Below are positions 25,600-37,900 of a DNA stretch of 64,000 bases, in pieces. Numbering within the stretch: position 1 is the stretch's first letter; each line of letters begins with the position of its first letter. The notes under the pieces are model-generated. The model was not told where the DNA came from and made no database searches. It worked only from the letters and a program-made list of their open reading frames with translations. The stretch spans positions 15,433,786-15,497,785 of the forward strand of contig QCXZ01000041.1 in the NCBI GenBank assembly GCA_025024175.1, in the 5' to 3' direction. The position numbers and the translations under genes were made by a program. The stretch comes from Rhyzopertha dominica. Taxonomy: Eukaryota; Arthropoda; Insecta; Coleoptera; Bostrichidae.

Positions 25600-26262
25600 T
25601 TATACACAGCTTGCATCAGTTCATCCATTACAGATTTTTTTTTCCACGTAAGTTTTCTTTTAATTTGGGACACAGCCTGTAATCACTGGGGAAGAGATCT
25701 GGCAAATATGGCGGGTGCTCCACTAATTCAAAGCCCATTTGGTGTATAGCAATCATGGCAATGCAAGATGTATGGCTCAGAACATTAGCCTGATGGAACA
25801 GCAAACCCTTCTTTAACTTTCTTCAGCGTTTCTCGCGATTTAGAATTCAATCGTTAGTAATAATGCCCTGTAATGGTCTATCCCTTCTGCAAATAGTTAG
25901 CCAGGATGATTCCTTGAGCATCCCATAACAGTCAGCAATAAGAAAGTTCCCTTTTTTGTGCTTGATATCTTTCCAAAAGACGCTCACAAGTCAGCACCCG
26001 GTTTCATATCTAATTCTTTAGTCAGTGTATGGTGCACCATATGTTAAGTCAGTATCTTCCACCATGTCTCTGATGCATACCCTCGGTCTTGCAGTACGAT
26101 ATCGCGTACCTTTTTATGTTTTTGTTTATTGTTACGTTATGGTTTGCAAACTCCCCAATAGCTACCACAATCTCTTCATGAATTTGAGTTGGCGCCATGC
26201 CCTTTTTCTGGATATATTTTATTGCAACTCTTTGTTCTACAGGATTCATTTTTATGAACAAT
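25600..26262 (-). mobile_element. mariner transposase pseudogene
   Basis: On the minus strand the N-terminus MNPVEQRVAIKYIQKKGM (26261 downward) matches the mariner HTH region. Then follow GKISSTKKGNFLIAD and DAQGIILANYLQKG (about 25950-25880), LLFHQANVLSHTS (about 25815-25775) and HPPYLPDLFPSDY (about 25720-25680), which is the C-terminal catalytic block of a DD34D transposase. In the HQDNAP motif the catalytic Asp reads Ala here. The first catalytic block appears deleted, and stops and frameshifts are present. Terminal repeats were not found. Confidence 0.85.
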
Positions 26263-26724
26263 CACGACACACAGTTCAAGAATTAGCCACAGGACAACGA
26301 TTTTGTGGATATGATCTACAAATGTCAGCTAACTAACTTTCGAAAACATTAATCAAGCAACCACTTAAAATAGGTCAGGAGCAGAGCATAGGATAGGGAT
26401 CAACCCTAGTATGAAAGTTGATGCATGCGCGTAACGTATGTTAACGCCTCACATGAAAACTATTTTGTACTGTATTTACGTGTGTATGTTATAGAGATAA
26501 TTTACAATTGTACTCATAATTTATCACTTACCGTATTGTTTTAAAGTCGCATCTATTAATGTACTTAATATTCACCCTAGATGACTCAGCGTCGCGTCAG
26601 CGATGAAGAGAATGAGAATGAAATGCGAAATACGAATATTCACAAGCAGACAGAATGATATACACATTAACTACTAGGATTTAACCTACTGGTAGATATA
26701 GTTCCAATTCTCTAACCAATCAGA

Positions 26725-26773
26725 ACGCGCGTTTTTTCTTGCCGGGTCTAACGCTGAGGATCGGGGAATACGT
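26725..26773 (+). repeat. Dispersed repeat, second copy
   Basis: Inverted partner of 24602-24649, preceded by ctaaccaatcag. No open frame. Confidence 0.7.
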
Positions 26774-29700
26774 GACCGGAAAGGATGATTTCTGATGGTG
26801 TGGTCATGCCGGATGACGGAGCATTGCAGACGCCTTTGCGCAGTCGTTCTGTTTGAACCAAGTACTTTCAACCATCAAATTGATCATTTTAAGGGTGGTT
26901 TCAGTTTCCTCAAATATAAGATGACGAAATTCTTTCTAGCATATTACGCTTAAAACTTAAAAAGAAACTTGCTGTGATAATATCCCACCATACATCTATA
27001 AGGGATATACCAATCGGCGATAAACTATAGGTCCCGTACGTCTGTGGAAAAATTTGAAAAAAACACGCAACACAGACGTATACGAAAAAACTAGAATTAT
27101 AATTTCTTTGTCGTCGTAGTCGTTGAACGACATCTAAAGAATAATAAATAATTGAGCTAATATTTATTATGTCTGGTGAGAGCCAAAATAAACGCCCTTG
27201 ACAGGAACAACGTAAACATCCGAACTGATACAAACAATTATACGATGAATAAATATAATGAGAAAACGATACGTATACGAGTAGATAAGAGTTAAATGCA
27301 ACTGGAAGTGGCACTATTGTTACAAATAATTAATGGGTTGTAATTAATGCCCTGTAATTTAATGCAGTTTGCAGATTAAAGAAATACTAAATGCTCCATA
27401 AAAAATGCAGGATAAAATATTAGAAAGCGCCTTATATTTTTTATAAGATCACAATATAAAATATCCCACTTGTACGCTAAGTTCTTTTCGGTATTTTACT
27501 GAAATATGCACTATAAAAATATATAATTGCTCGATAATTTACGTTCACTATTTAATTAAGTTTAACAATTTACAGCAATGCATTAGAAAAAATATAAATG
27601 CGATGAGTCATGTGCACTGTTAAATTAAATTCGCTTATTATAATAATTTGAAATGCCTTATATCGCATCATAAATAAACAGCCACTGTCGCGTCTATTTC
27701 CCAACGCTAATCTTTATACTGTTCAGGGCAAAAAGCAAAAGCAATTCCAATTGGAAGGAAGAAACCGCATAGGCGACCACTCAAATCTAAAAGAGCTCTT
27801 TTAGTTCAATAGGTAAGCGACAGATTAATGTTTCCCTAATGTATGTTGTATATATGCCATTTTTATTTCAGAATGAAGTTTTGTTAGTGTACCTACCAAA
27901 GAATATTTTAAGTTCTTTGCTGCGAATGCATTTTGTTTTCCAATTATGTAAACAGTTACCAAAATACGTGTTTGTTTACTCTTATTAAATATTTATTTTG
28001 TTTCACTTTTATCATTATCAGTGAAAATATGTTGCTGTGCAGCTACTGCTAAAGTCTATGGAGATGCCATTTTTATTGAAGGCAAGTACCTATTGTTACA
28101 CCATCAATTTTCCATTTAACATTTACCGAGCATTTATTATATTTTACCGAAAATTTACTAATTGAGGAAGCGTTCCAATCTGGCACTGAGCATTCCTTGA
28201 ATTAATCGAACATCTATTATTTATTTAACGAATATTTTTAATAATGCAAGAAACATTTGAATTTGTTACTGCACATTCGTTACATTCATCAAGTGTCTAT
28301 CTTATTATTATTATTTTTTATTTTACTCCAAATATACATCAACTAAGCATCGCATTACTACTCTAGGTAATCCCATACGCGTTTAATATACCGACAGGTG
28401 AATCCAATATTTAATATGTCAACAAACCCAGTTTATATACCTGAATTGCTGCGATATCGTTCCGAAGAACACCCCGACATTTATCTATGTTCGTTACCTA
28501 CATAGCAAAATTAATCAAAGCAAGCCGCAGTTTCTGTTGATCCTTTCATTTATCTTCGCCGAAAATCCGAACAGATAAATTACGCGTACATATACAGGTA
28601 AAACCAAAAATATAATACATGTAGCTCCATGGTTAAGTCAGGCTTCTGAAATAAAGGGTACAAAACGGGAATTTGGCTATATGAGGGGCAAAAAATAATA
28701 ATTTCTTGAATTAACCTTGTTGCTGCAAATCTTGCTCAATATTGCATCCTTACTGAGTAAGGCAGGTTTAATGTTATATTTTGACATTTAGCGTAAATGT
28801 GTTGTTTAAAACACCCTCATAACTTTGTTAAGACTAGTATGTTTATGTCACTGTCAGTTTAGTTCAGTGTTTTACCTGTGTCTGTGAAGAAAACAGTAAG
28901 AACAAAACATTAACTCAATATCAACGTTACATCCTCCAATATTTTCAGCAAGGGTTGAAAAAGACACGCCTAGAAAAGCTCTTCAGTGGTGGTGTCTATT
29001 TTACCATCGGTATTACTCGTATTATTTGCTTTGGTTATTAAATTATAGATAAATGAGAAAAAGCATGGAGCAATGAATCAGTAAATCCAATAATGGATTC
29101 GTGTCATAATTCAATTTTGTTGTGAATTGTCAATTGTATTATATTTTTGTTGCTTTAAATATATTAAATAAAAGTTTGTCAATGAAAGAGTTTAAAACTG
29201 TTGCTTTGATTTGGCGGGAACAATCAAACAATAATGCAAAATTTAAATACTTGTTTCGCGAGTGATAATGAGCCCGAGGAATTAGAAATGCAACACATTC
29301 CGAAAGAAAATAATAGTAACGACTGATCTCGTATAAGAAATATTTAATTTTCTTTAACACGCGTTATGTAGAAATAGAACCTTCACACACTATTACATTA
29401 TTATATTTGTTCACAATCATGCACTAATAGATTACGTTTGTGGTTTTGTGGAGTACATACATAAAAATTATTCAAATTTGCTTTAAACGTGCATATAGTA
29501 ATACTAAAAAAGACTATACATAATCGCAAAAGGCAATTATTGGGAGTGCGAATAACTAATAAGTATTTACATCTTTAATTTCAATTACACTATTTCACTA
29601 AAATTAACATCTTTTTGTGACATTAAATGTCGTTTTTATACATTTAACACATTTGGTCGAGATATATTTGTGCCTATAATGAAGGATTCTTGTAATAAAA

Positions 29701-31040
29701 TACGAATCAAACGATAAACTAAAATTTATTGTTATCTATTTTAATTTTTATCAGATCCAGCAATTTAAATAAATATTAAGTTGCAATCCCTTCATTATCT
29801 TTAATTAACATATTATTGAAATTTACATAAAAGCTATAGCGCTAGCAATTTCTGAAATGGAAGTATTAGGTAAATGTTCTTCTGCTATTTAGCACCATGA
29901 CTTGTTTCGCTTTAATGCTTAATTAAATAAGCAATCCAAATAACCGTACATGATTTTTTCATTAATTTTTATAAGCCCACGAAACAATAAATGTAAAACA
30001 TTACTTCTTTTCTTGTTATAGTATATTTTTTAGCAAAGCACTTTACTAATTTTGTATAGATATTTATTTCATATTTATATCTGAAAAGTTTTAACAATAT
30101 AAAGGTGCAATGAATAAAAAAAAGTTTAATAACAAACTGATCTAGGATATTAGATACAAATTTAATGGTTACACTTAGATGTTTTTCCGTATATTTAAAT
30201 TTTTAATAAATAAAATTTACAAAAATGTGCAATGCATTCTTTAAGTCATATTAGTAATGAAAACAAAACATAATCTAGGACAAAAATAGTACGTTAAAAT
30301 TCAACTATGAACTGGGCAAATTTAAGAAATTATAGGTATATATTAACTTGACTTTGTAGAACTTCCTCATTATTAAAAGAAAACAATCTTTTCTAGTAGT
30401 AGCTTTTTGAAGACATACTTGGGCTATTAATAAATGTTTTTAATATCAAAATAATTCAATAATCAGAATTTATTTAATAGAAAAAAAATGGCAAAAACTA
30501 ACCATCAGCATCAAGTTTGAAAATATTTTTTAACATGCCTATCAATTGGGTAATACATTTTACCTGGAATACAAGCTTTTTAAATAATTTTAAATGCACA
30601 CTTTTCATTTTTATACAAAGGAAAGTTTAGAAGTAGATACACCTTACCGAAAATCTCTCTCCTACTACTTATATTAAAATGACAACAAAACTAAGAGCTT
30701 AGGTTATTTTCGATCTTAAAGGACAATAAACTCGAGGCAGAAATAAACTGAAAATGCTAAGGTGAAATGTGACCACAGTTAACAACTTCGCTGCGACAGT
30801 TAAAAGTTAAAAGACGTTATTTTTCACGAGCTGAAACGGTCATAATCTTGATCTCCAACAAAAACTGGGACGTGACTAACAATTAGTCGGTAAACAAAGA
30901 CATTTTTTTCTTTATAAACCCCCAAAAAAATCGCACGTGAGAGTAACAAAACAAAACGTTCCGGGCACAGGTAGTTTACGAAACAGTTAGGTTATAAAAC
31001 ACCTATCGCAAGGTAGTTATTGCGAACACTATCTAATTGA
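26774..31040. other. Intergenic AT-rich DNA, no gene recognised
   Basis: The longest frame (26910-27314, minus, 134 codons) is rich in Tyr, Ser, Phe and Cys without a family signature and looks like a chance frame. A block at about 28370-28600 is less AT-rich, with GGTAATCC, CAGGTG and ATCAAAG words, and is a possible enhancer. The rest is very AT-rich. Confidence 0.45.
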
Positions 31041-31045
31041 CTCAC

Positions 31046-31250
31046 CTGTTATCGCCGAGGTAAACACAAGGTGCAACAACGACATGGTCGCCAATACGAA
31101 AAAGTCAATTCAAAAACATGCACACCGCTTTCAGTCTATCGGAGCTTCGCAAAACTTATCGGGCAAAAGTTTACGAACTTCACGAGACGGGGTTTACAAG
31201 AGGGACAGACACACCTTCCTCTTTCGTCACAAAACACGCCGACTGAACAC
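31046..31250 (-). promoter_or_regulatory. Candidate core promoter and first exon
   Basis: A GC-richer island (about 30950-31340) stands out. On the minus strand it contains TCAGTC at 31246-31241, a good arthropod initiator, about 160 nt of leader, an ATG at 31085-31083 opening the frame MSLLHLVFTSAIT, and an excellent donor (CAG|GTGAGT; GTGAGT at 31045-31040). This would be exon 1 of a gene transcribed toward lower coordinates, with its next exon across a long intron or outside the window. No downstream exon was found, so it remains a prediction; an enhancer or CpG-like block is the alternative. Confidence 0.3.
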
Positions 31251-34200
31251 GCAGAGCGCAACGAACTTGGTGTTCCAACTTGAAACTGTTCGGGCATAAC
31301 CGACTATTTCCGCAACCGCCGTGCGCTCAGCGCGTATACAAAGGAAATTTTCTAAATAAATTATAAGTGCAATGAGCTTATCGGTACCACAGATCAGTAC
31401 TTGAATAGGTAACCCAAGATAATATGCGACCAGCAACATTTCTACAGTTTTTTTTTAAAGCTAGAATTTGCAAAATTCTACTTTGTGCCTCGAAGGACCA
31501 ATAATGAACTCAGCGATGCACCTATGCCTCCTAAGATTAGGATGTCAGAATCTTACCTGATGTATTATCGTATGCTTATTTATGCAAAAAGTGACTATTC
31601 GTCCCCCATTAAGGGGGATAGCCCCCCTTGCTGAATGGTGTCTCCCAATCCATGTTGTTCCCCAAAACGTGTCCCGTTCCATATTGGCATACATTGTTGG
31701 CCAGACCATAATAATTCAATTTCTCTCATTTGGTTTATTTTGCGATTGTGGTGAACCCGTTAATATCTGTATTGGCGCGCTTGTGTAAACAAATCTGTTA
31801 CAAATGTTAGGCTCAGGGCAATACTCGTTACAAAATTAAACTTGCCATGAAGTTGTGAAAAGTTTTTTGCTAGGATAAAGGGTGAAAACTAGAGAGTAGA
31901 ATTTATGTATTTTTGCATACCTATTTTGCTCAGTTTCATGAACTATTGCGTATTTAAGCACAAAATAAAATTATTGTGCATAATTCATATTATGGAAGTT
32001 GTCAAGAAACTAAATATTAGGGAATTTCCAGATAGAATTCTACCTACTTACACGCTGTAAGATTTTACATCACACTGTTTAAATTATACCTGCCTTATAA
32101 TGTGGTAAAAAGAATGATATTTTGTCAATGTACATATGACGTAGGCATATTGCAAAAGCAGGAGTTTTATGAAACGCCTAGACCTTTCGAAAATGTAAAA
32201 TGAAGCAATAAGCAGCATGAATTGACGTTGCGTCTAAAACATTTAGGCGTTTTGCCATACGCCTAAGCGATTTTTACAGAACAGTGATTGTATCATCTGA
32301 AAATGTTTATATTGTATTAGGTATGATATATTTTGCTAAGTTCCAACGTACCAATGTGTATCTCTTTTTTACAACTTTTAGCTGAAGATGAGGGTGGATT
32401 CCCTCGAAACATGTACTAGTACCTAATTGAATTAAAGGATGTGCAGTAAGTCATTGAATTACTTGTTTTAGTTTATTAAACGCAAGCTGCTTATGGAAAA
32501 ACCTCATATTCAACAGATGCGTCTTAATTATCCACGTAAGGTAAAGAAATATTCCCAGGCAAATAGATAAATAATATACATGGACGAGTTTGATATCCTG
32601 GAGCAATGGTACAAACGATTTTTTGCACCAATTTATTTTAAACGTAGTAGAGATTCTACAAATTACGTCAAATACGCCCCCTAATGAAATCAAAATATTT
32701 TAGTGAATTCCTCTGATACGTTTTAATAAAAACATTAAAGACGGTATTTTTGAACAAAAATAAATTTAAAAAATTGTGTTTTTTAACTGATGCAGCATCA
32801 AAGTGACCAAAACTTATATTTTATGCGGATATAATTCATGTAAGTTGTGTTCTGCATGGAATAAACCGTGTTGCAGAAACAATCAGAATTGAATACCCTT
32901 TAATTAATTTATTAATTTCAAATATTAAAGTCTTTAAAAGCTCCTCTAAGAGTACAAATGTTTGTAATGTAATGGTGGGTTAAAATAAAGCAACAATTTT
33001 CTATACCGATCATACATGCATTCGTTAGAAACAGAAATTTATAAGCTTAAGTGCATCGATTATTTTCTTTCAAACACTTTCCTCAAATTGCAAAAAAGTT
33101 TTAGCGATCTTATCTAGATTGTATCAATACAAATTGTTATAGGAGAATCCCTGCTGTTGAAAATTTTCGAGCTGATAGTAACTGAGGGGCCATTTTGAAT
33201 TTTAAGAAAAACCACTGTAAAAAAGGAATTTTTAAACAATCTTACGTGATAACGAAATGGCTTCAATCTGAAACTGAACCAAAAACAGGAAAAAAATTTT
33301 TGTCGCAACGAAAACTGGAAAAAAAAGACGCTTTATTACAGTCCACTACATGTTCAAATTCGCACACTCATGCAATCATACTCTCCATACACTAATTTAG
33401 TTGCAGTTGTTTCGTCATTTTATTATTTAATTAAACAAAAATTTTAGGCATGCAAATAAATTTTTTTAAATAGGTATTTATTTACTCGAAAACCGAAAGA
33501 AAACAGTTGTTTTTTCTAGAACCGAGGGATAGTTTTTCATCAAGGCGGAACAATAACCCAAACGAAAAAATCCTGGCTACTATCTCCAAAAATTAAACTG
33601 AAACATAAAAAGTTAGTTACAGTAGACTTCCATGTATAAAGTTGGAAATGGACATATGATCTTAAAATAAGTATATGCTGCTTCTATAAACAAGAATCTC
33701 AAACATGTTAACAAACATTAGGTTTCAGTTTCACCGATCCTTAATATAGAACATGTGTAGGGTGCTTTCCATAAGGACGTGAAGTTAGTTATTTGAACAG
33801 CAAGACTAAATATATCTAGTAAAGGTGTCGTAAAAACTGAAGCAAAATCTGTTAAAAGAAAACGCTGTTTGAGAACATCAGCTAAAGATACCCTGAATAT
33901 TTGTACTTTAGCTATTAGAAATACCCATTTATGTTAATGTCCTGTTACAGATTTACTCTGAATTGCCTTTAACTACCATTCTATCAAACATCGAAGCTAT
34001 GAATGAATTATGTGAGAGTTTTTTGCTGCAAGTTTCTACCTCTTGGAGTAAATTTACTTTAACCCCCAACGTTATACCGTCGAAGACAATCTGATACAAT
34101 ATCCGATAAAGCGGGGCACGGCTTTCCAACTTTAATAGCACAGCGTAGATATAGCAAACGCTATCTTATATTAGTAAAATTGGTTGCACTCATGCGTAAC

Positions 34201-35244
34201 GCATTTATTTGTACCGAAACCATTCACTGCATTATCAAATCTGGATCAGAATGGATGGCATAAGGGGGGACGGACAAGCGTACCAAATGAAGGGCAAAAT
34301 GAAGCTTAATGCCATTAAACATGTTCGATACACATAAAGTGCAAGAGGAATTCTCCGAGGACAGCTTATTTGACATCATTTTGTTAGGCTTTTCTGAGTT
34401 ACTTTTTGAGCAGGTCGCAATGGCCTAATATGAACTAATATGACAAATTATCTTTAAAAAATCGTAACATGAAATTGTTTGCTCTTGTTCCTGCCTGTAT
34501 AACCTAAACTCTTCGTAATATGTAGTCCGGGAGCGAGTTTTCGGTGATGCATAGCCTATAATAAATTTTTAACAAATTCATGTAGGCCATGATATCGACA
34601 ACTTAAATCAGTGAGCGGGACAGCGCTTACCGACAGCGTACTAAATAAGCAAAATATGTATGTTAGTTTGTCATTTATGTTTTTAGAGGTTTGTCAACTA
34701 TTGATATCAAACGATATTAAAAAGACAACTTACACTTGTTTGACGGAACAATGCAACGCTTACAAGCGCACAATGGTTTCCATTTTTTTCTAAAATTAAC
34801 ATACCTGCTCTTTCTTGAAATTTACCATAGTGGTAGCGTACAACATTGCACACGTAAACAACAATATTCTTACGATTCGTAGTATCACTGCTAGAGGGCC
34901 ACACATTTCTCCAATGCACGAAAACCATGCTTATACCTTTTTCTCTGTAATAAAGGTATGCAGTAACTAATAATATTATAAGATTTACTGAACCTATCTG
35001 CATCATTCTTATACTAAACTCTGATTTAACTTAACCGATTTAAACAACCAAGAGCTTTTATCGTTTTATAAAATGCAAAGTGCTACCAAGCAGCATAAAG
35101 AACCCAGTTGTGGCCACCCTGTCGGTTATGCCCATATAGACATGTATCTAAATGTAAATATGACTAATAATTTTTCTGTTGTTGCTTGAATTACTCTCTA
35201 TTTGAATTTTGCATGCGTTTGTAATCAAGTCTGTAGGAATCTTC
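31251..35244. other. Intergenic AT-rich DNA
   Basis: Apart from the hammerhead-like core at 32382 no feature was recognised. Short frames (31582-31788, 32451-32693, 33953-34141) lack motifs. Confidence 0.45.
32382..32409 (+). ncRNA. Hammerhead-ribozyme-like core
   Basis: CTGAAGA (32382-32388), one T, then GAGGG (32390-32394) / CCCTC (32401-32405) around a 6-nt loop, then GAAA (32406-32409). Stem II is five perfect pairs. No protein of a retroelement is recognisable next to it, so it may be the terminal part of a truncated or non-autonomous element. Stems I and III were not resolved. Confidence 0.5.
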
Positions 35245-35935
35245 AAAATTTCTGATTTCTATAATCCATAATACAGGTTTAATCGGTGAGACCTATTGTT
35301 TCAGGTACTAATTCACCAACCTGCTTTCAAAATGATTGACCAACGAGTTTAGTAGCTTACTAGATCTCCAACAGACTTTTTCGGTTAAGAATTCCATGAG
35401 TTTATAGACAAACTTAAAAATATTAAACTTGAAGAGGGTCTCATTTGAAGTAACATCGCTATTCCCTTAGTGTACCTGTAGATGTAGCTTGAGGATCTAC
35501 TGATGGTTAACGACATCAATAAAATCATAATTCAAGAATATATACAAATGACCTCTGCATGTTCCAGAACTGTTTCCAAATTAACAATGAGTTTTTCGTA
35601 CAACATGAAGAACATTTATGAGTCGATTCTAAACAGATTTCAAAAACCAAACCAGTACTTCTCTCGCGTATGGTTGTCTTACGTCGATGATGTTTTTGCC
35701 ATCTTTGACACCAATAAATGTAACATTGGTAACTCTTTAGAAAACTTAAATTCCCGTTTCACAAGCATAATTTCACTACGGAAAAAGAACAAGGACGTCT
35801 TGCGTTTTTAGAAGTTTCTGTGCCAAGAAAGAGCGACAACAAATGTTTACAGAAAAAATACAAATAGAAATAGGTTTATAATGAATGAGTCGCAACATTC
35901 TTATCAACGTAAACTTTATTTGGTGGTGCTTAATT
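35245..35935 (+). mobile_element. Penelope-like element, left part (reverse transcriptase)
   Basis: VRPIVSGTNSPT (from 35287) matches the RT fingers of Penelope-like elements. EFHEFIDKLKNIKLEEG follows in another frame (35390-35440), then PVDVA (35475). The frame at 35503-35811 holds RVWLSYVDDVFAIFD, with the catalytic YVDD at 35680-35691. After a frame change come RFIMNESQHSYQRKL and a break at about 35935, where an unrelated LINE has inserted. Compared with the minus-strand copy at 2560-3430, the sequence resumes at about 37616. Frameshifts and stops make it inactive. Confidence 0.85.
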
Positions 35936-37615
35936 AACTCTAAACGCGGAAATTCAAAAGCACAAGTGGAATCAAACTTAACGTGTAATATGTTAAATGT
36001 TTATTCCACTAATATATCCAAACTTATTTTTGATAGTATACCTCATTCGAACGGCAAAAACCTAACGGTATTGTCAAACTGTAAAAAAAAACAAACTATA
36101 CTTAATTTCAAAGAAATTTNTTTTGTCGAAATGCCTGTTATTATTAAAGAAATTAAAAATGGCGAGACCAAAGATTTTTACATCAGTATAAACATAAAGA
36201 AAAATATCAATTCACTTAACAAAATTAATGAACGAGTGTATAAGAACATCAGTCTTCCCTACTTATTTAAAAATTTCCCATTGCTAAAAAAAGGTGATGC
36301 AAACGAGAAACAAACTATAGACCAATTTCAATTGTTCCAACAATTGGGAAGATTTTTGAAAAAGTTTAGTTCAAGCTATTCAGAAACTCATAAACTTTAT
36401 TGCACTGGGTATTGATGACAAAAAATACATTGGAGGTATTTTCTGCGACCTATCCAAGGCTTTTGATTGTGTTTTCCCTGATTTATTAGCACAAAAACTA
36501 GAACAATATGGTATAAGTCGCATGGTGTTACAACTCATAAAAAACTACCTAAGCAATAGATATCAAGTGACATACTTTAATGGACAAATATCAGAACGGG
36601 AAAGGATACAGTACGGGGTTGCCCAAGGATCCATTTTTGGGCCATTACTCTTTCTTCTGTTTATAAATGGTCTGCCAAACCATATGAACACCTGAGAATC
36701 GATATTGTATGCAGATGATACTACTTTTTGCACTGCAAAACACAACTTTGATGATTTGCTTAGAACAATAAGAGAGACACAATCGAGAGTCGAGGAATGG
36801 TTCGGGTTGAATAAACTTGCATTAAATACAAATAAAACCGCAAATATAGTATTTACTACTCGCCCTTTAGATATCAACAACAATAATGTTAAATTTTTGG
36901 GTGTAACACTTGACCTTAAATTAAATTGGGAAGCTCATATAAGGGAAACATCTGCCACAAAACTTTTAAAAGTTGTATTTCTTCTTAGAAGCCTTGCCAA
37001 TGAAGTATCCAATGAAGTGCTACTTACGGCCTATTTTGCACTTTTTCAGAGTACTATGTCTTACGGGATTCTTGTTTGGGGACATAGTTGTCGCGTGGGT
37101 GGGTTGTTTAGTATACAACGGCGCGCTGTGAGGGTAGTTGCCAGCCTTAAATACCGGGACGATGTAAAACACAAATTTCAAGAACTTGGTATTTTGACTC
37201 TTCCGTATTTAATATTTATTATTGTTTACTGTATATTAAAAACAATATTCATCATTACAGCGCTAGATCAGAATATCACAATCATGACGTCAGAAATAGA
37301 AACAAGTTAAATGTAAAATTTAATAGAATAAAAAAAAACAGAAATTCTCAAAATTATTACGAGCCTATGTTTTTCAACTTACTATCACCAGAGATAATTG
37401 CTTTACTCCAACTTTGTTTCGAAAAAAAATGCAAGCTTTTCTTTTACAAAAAGCCTTTTATAGCATAAATGACTTCATACTCAGTCAAAATTTACTGTAG
37501 TTTTGTCTAAATATATGATTACGCATAAATGTTCTTTACCTATTGGTATTCATTCCTTCTTTATTGACGAATGTAAACAATTATTATTATTATTTGAAAC
37601 TAACCTAAGTAACTT
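35930..37615 (+). mobile_element. 5'-truncated LINE (jockey/CR1-like) nested in a PLE
   Basis: A non-LTR retrotransposon begins inside its polyprotein upstream of the RT and runs to a 3' untranslated tail with a TTATT-rich stretch near 37578. RT blocks in order: FCDLSKAFD (36441-36470), GVAQGSIFGPLLFL (36617-36660), a stop at 36693, YADD catalytic box (36709-36720), NKLALNTNKT (about 36810), KFLGVTLDLKLNWE (about 36890), WGH and QRRAVRVVASL (37075-37150), then after a slip in an A-run RNRNKLNVKFNR and the C-terminal FYKKPFYSINDF (to about 37475). The upstream frame is 35885-36415. Few disabling changes suggest a fairly young copy. Confidence 0.9.
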
Positions 37616-37900
37616 GGAACTTCCTAGTTAACAGATTAATTAATTTTCCATTATCAAAAGCTAACTTTGAAAAAGAACTTAAGTATATCAAGAATGTTGC
37701 AGTTCATAATGAGTACTCTAGTAAAACAGTAAAGAACTTACTTTTATAGGAAGACACAGCACAAAAAACTGATTGTAGTTGCAACCACTTTTAACTTCAA
37801 CTTTACTTCCAATAATACTATTAAAACTCATTTAGCAATTGATGAAAAAGACAAAGTAGGCATATATCAAAAACAATGCAGCAGTAGATATTCCTGAACA
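37616..37900 (+). mobile_element. Penelope-like element, right part (thumb + GIY-YIG start)
   Basis: Sequence resumes as FLVNRLINFPLSKANFEKEL (from about 37621) and KYIKNVAVHNEYSSKTVKN, closely matching FEKELKYIKNAAIHN of the minus-strand copy at 2.9-3.2 kb. After decay, DEKDKVGIYQKQC (about 37840-37880) gives the GIY motif that opens the endonuclease domain. The CIGQT part is not recognisable, so the 3' end is lost or degraded. Confidence 0.8.

Noticed and set aside
19828..26047. Shared ggtgcaccatatgttaa word at about 19830 and 26034
   Set aside because: Similarity does not extend beyond about 16 bases, so it is not a supported repeat.
26750..26783. CTGAGGA...CCGGAAA resembling another hammerhead core
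   Set aside because: The other copy of the same repeat (24602-24649) does not preserve the GAAA part, and the loop is long; likely chance.
26910..27314. 134-codon minus-strand frame, one of the longest in the window
   Set aside because: Composition is biased, no family motif is present, and there are no splice or promoter signals to support it.
34707..35006. Frame starting with a signal-anchor-like N-terminus, reminiscent of a microsomal P450 first exon
   Set aside because: The donor-like site after it is weak, and no following P450 exon or haem-binding motif was found on the minus strand.
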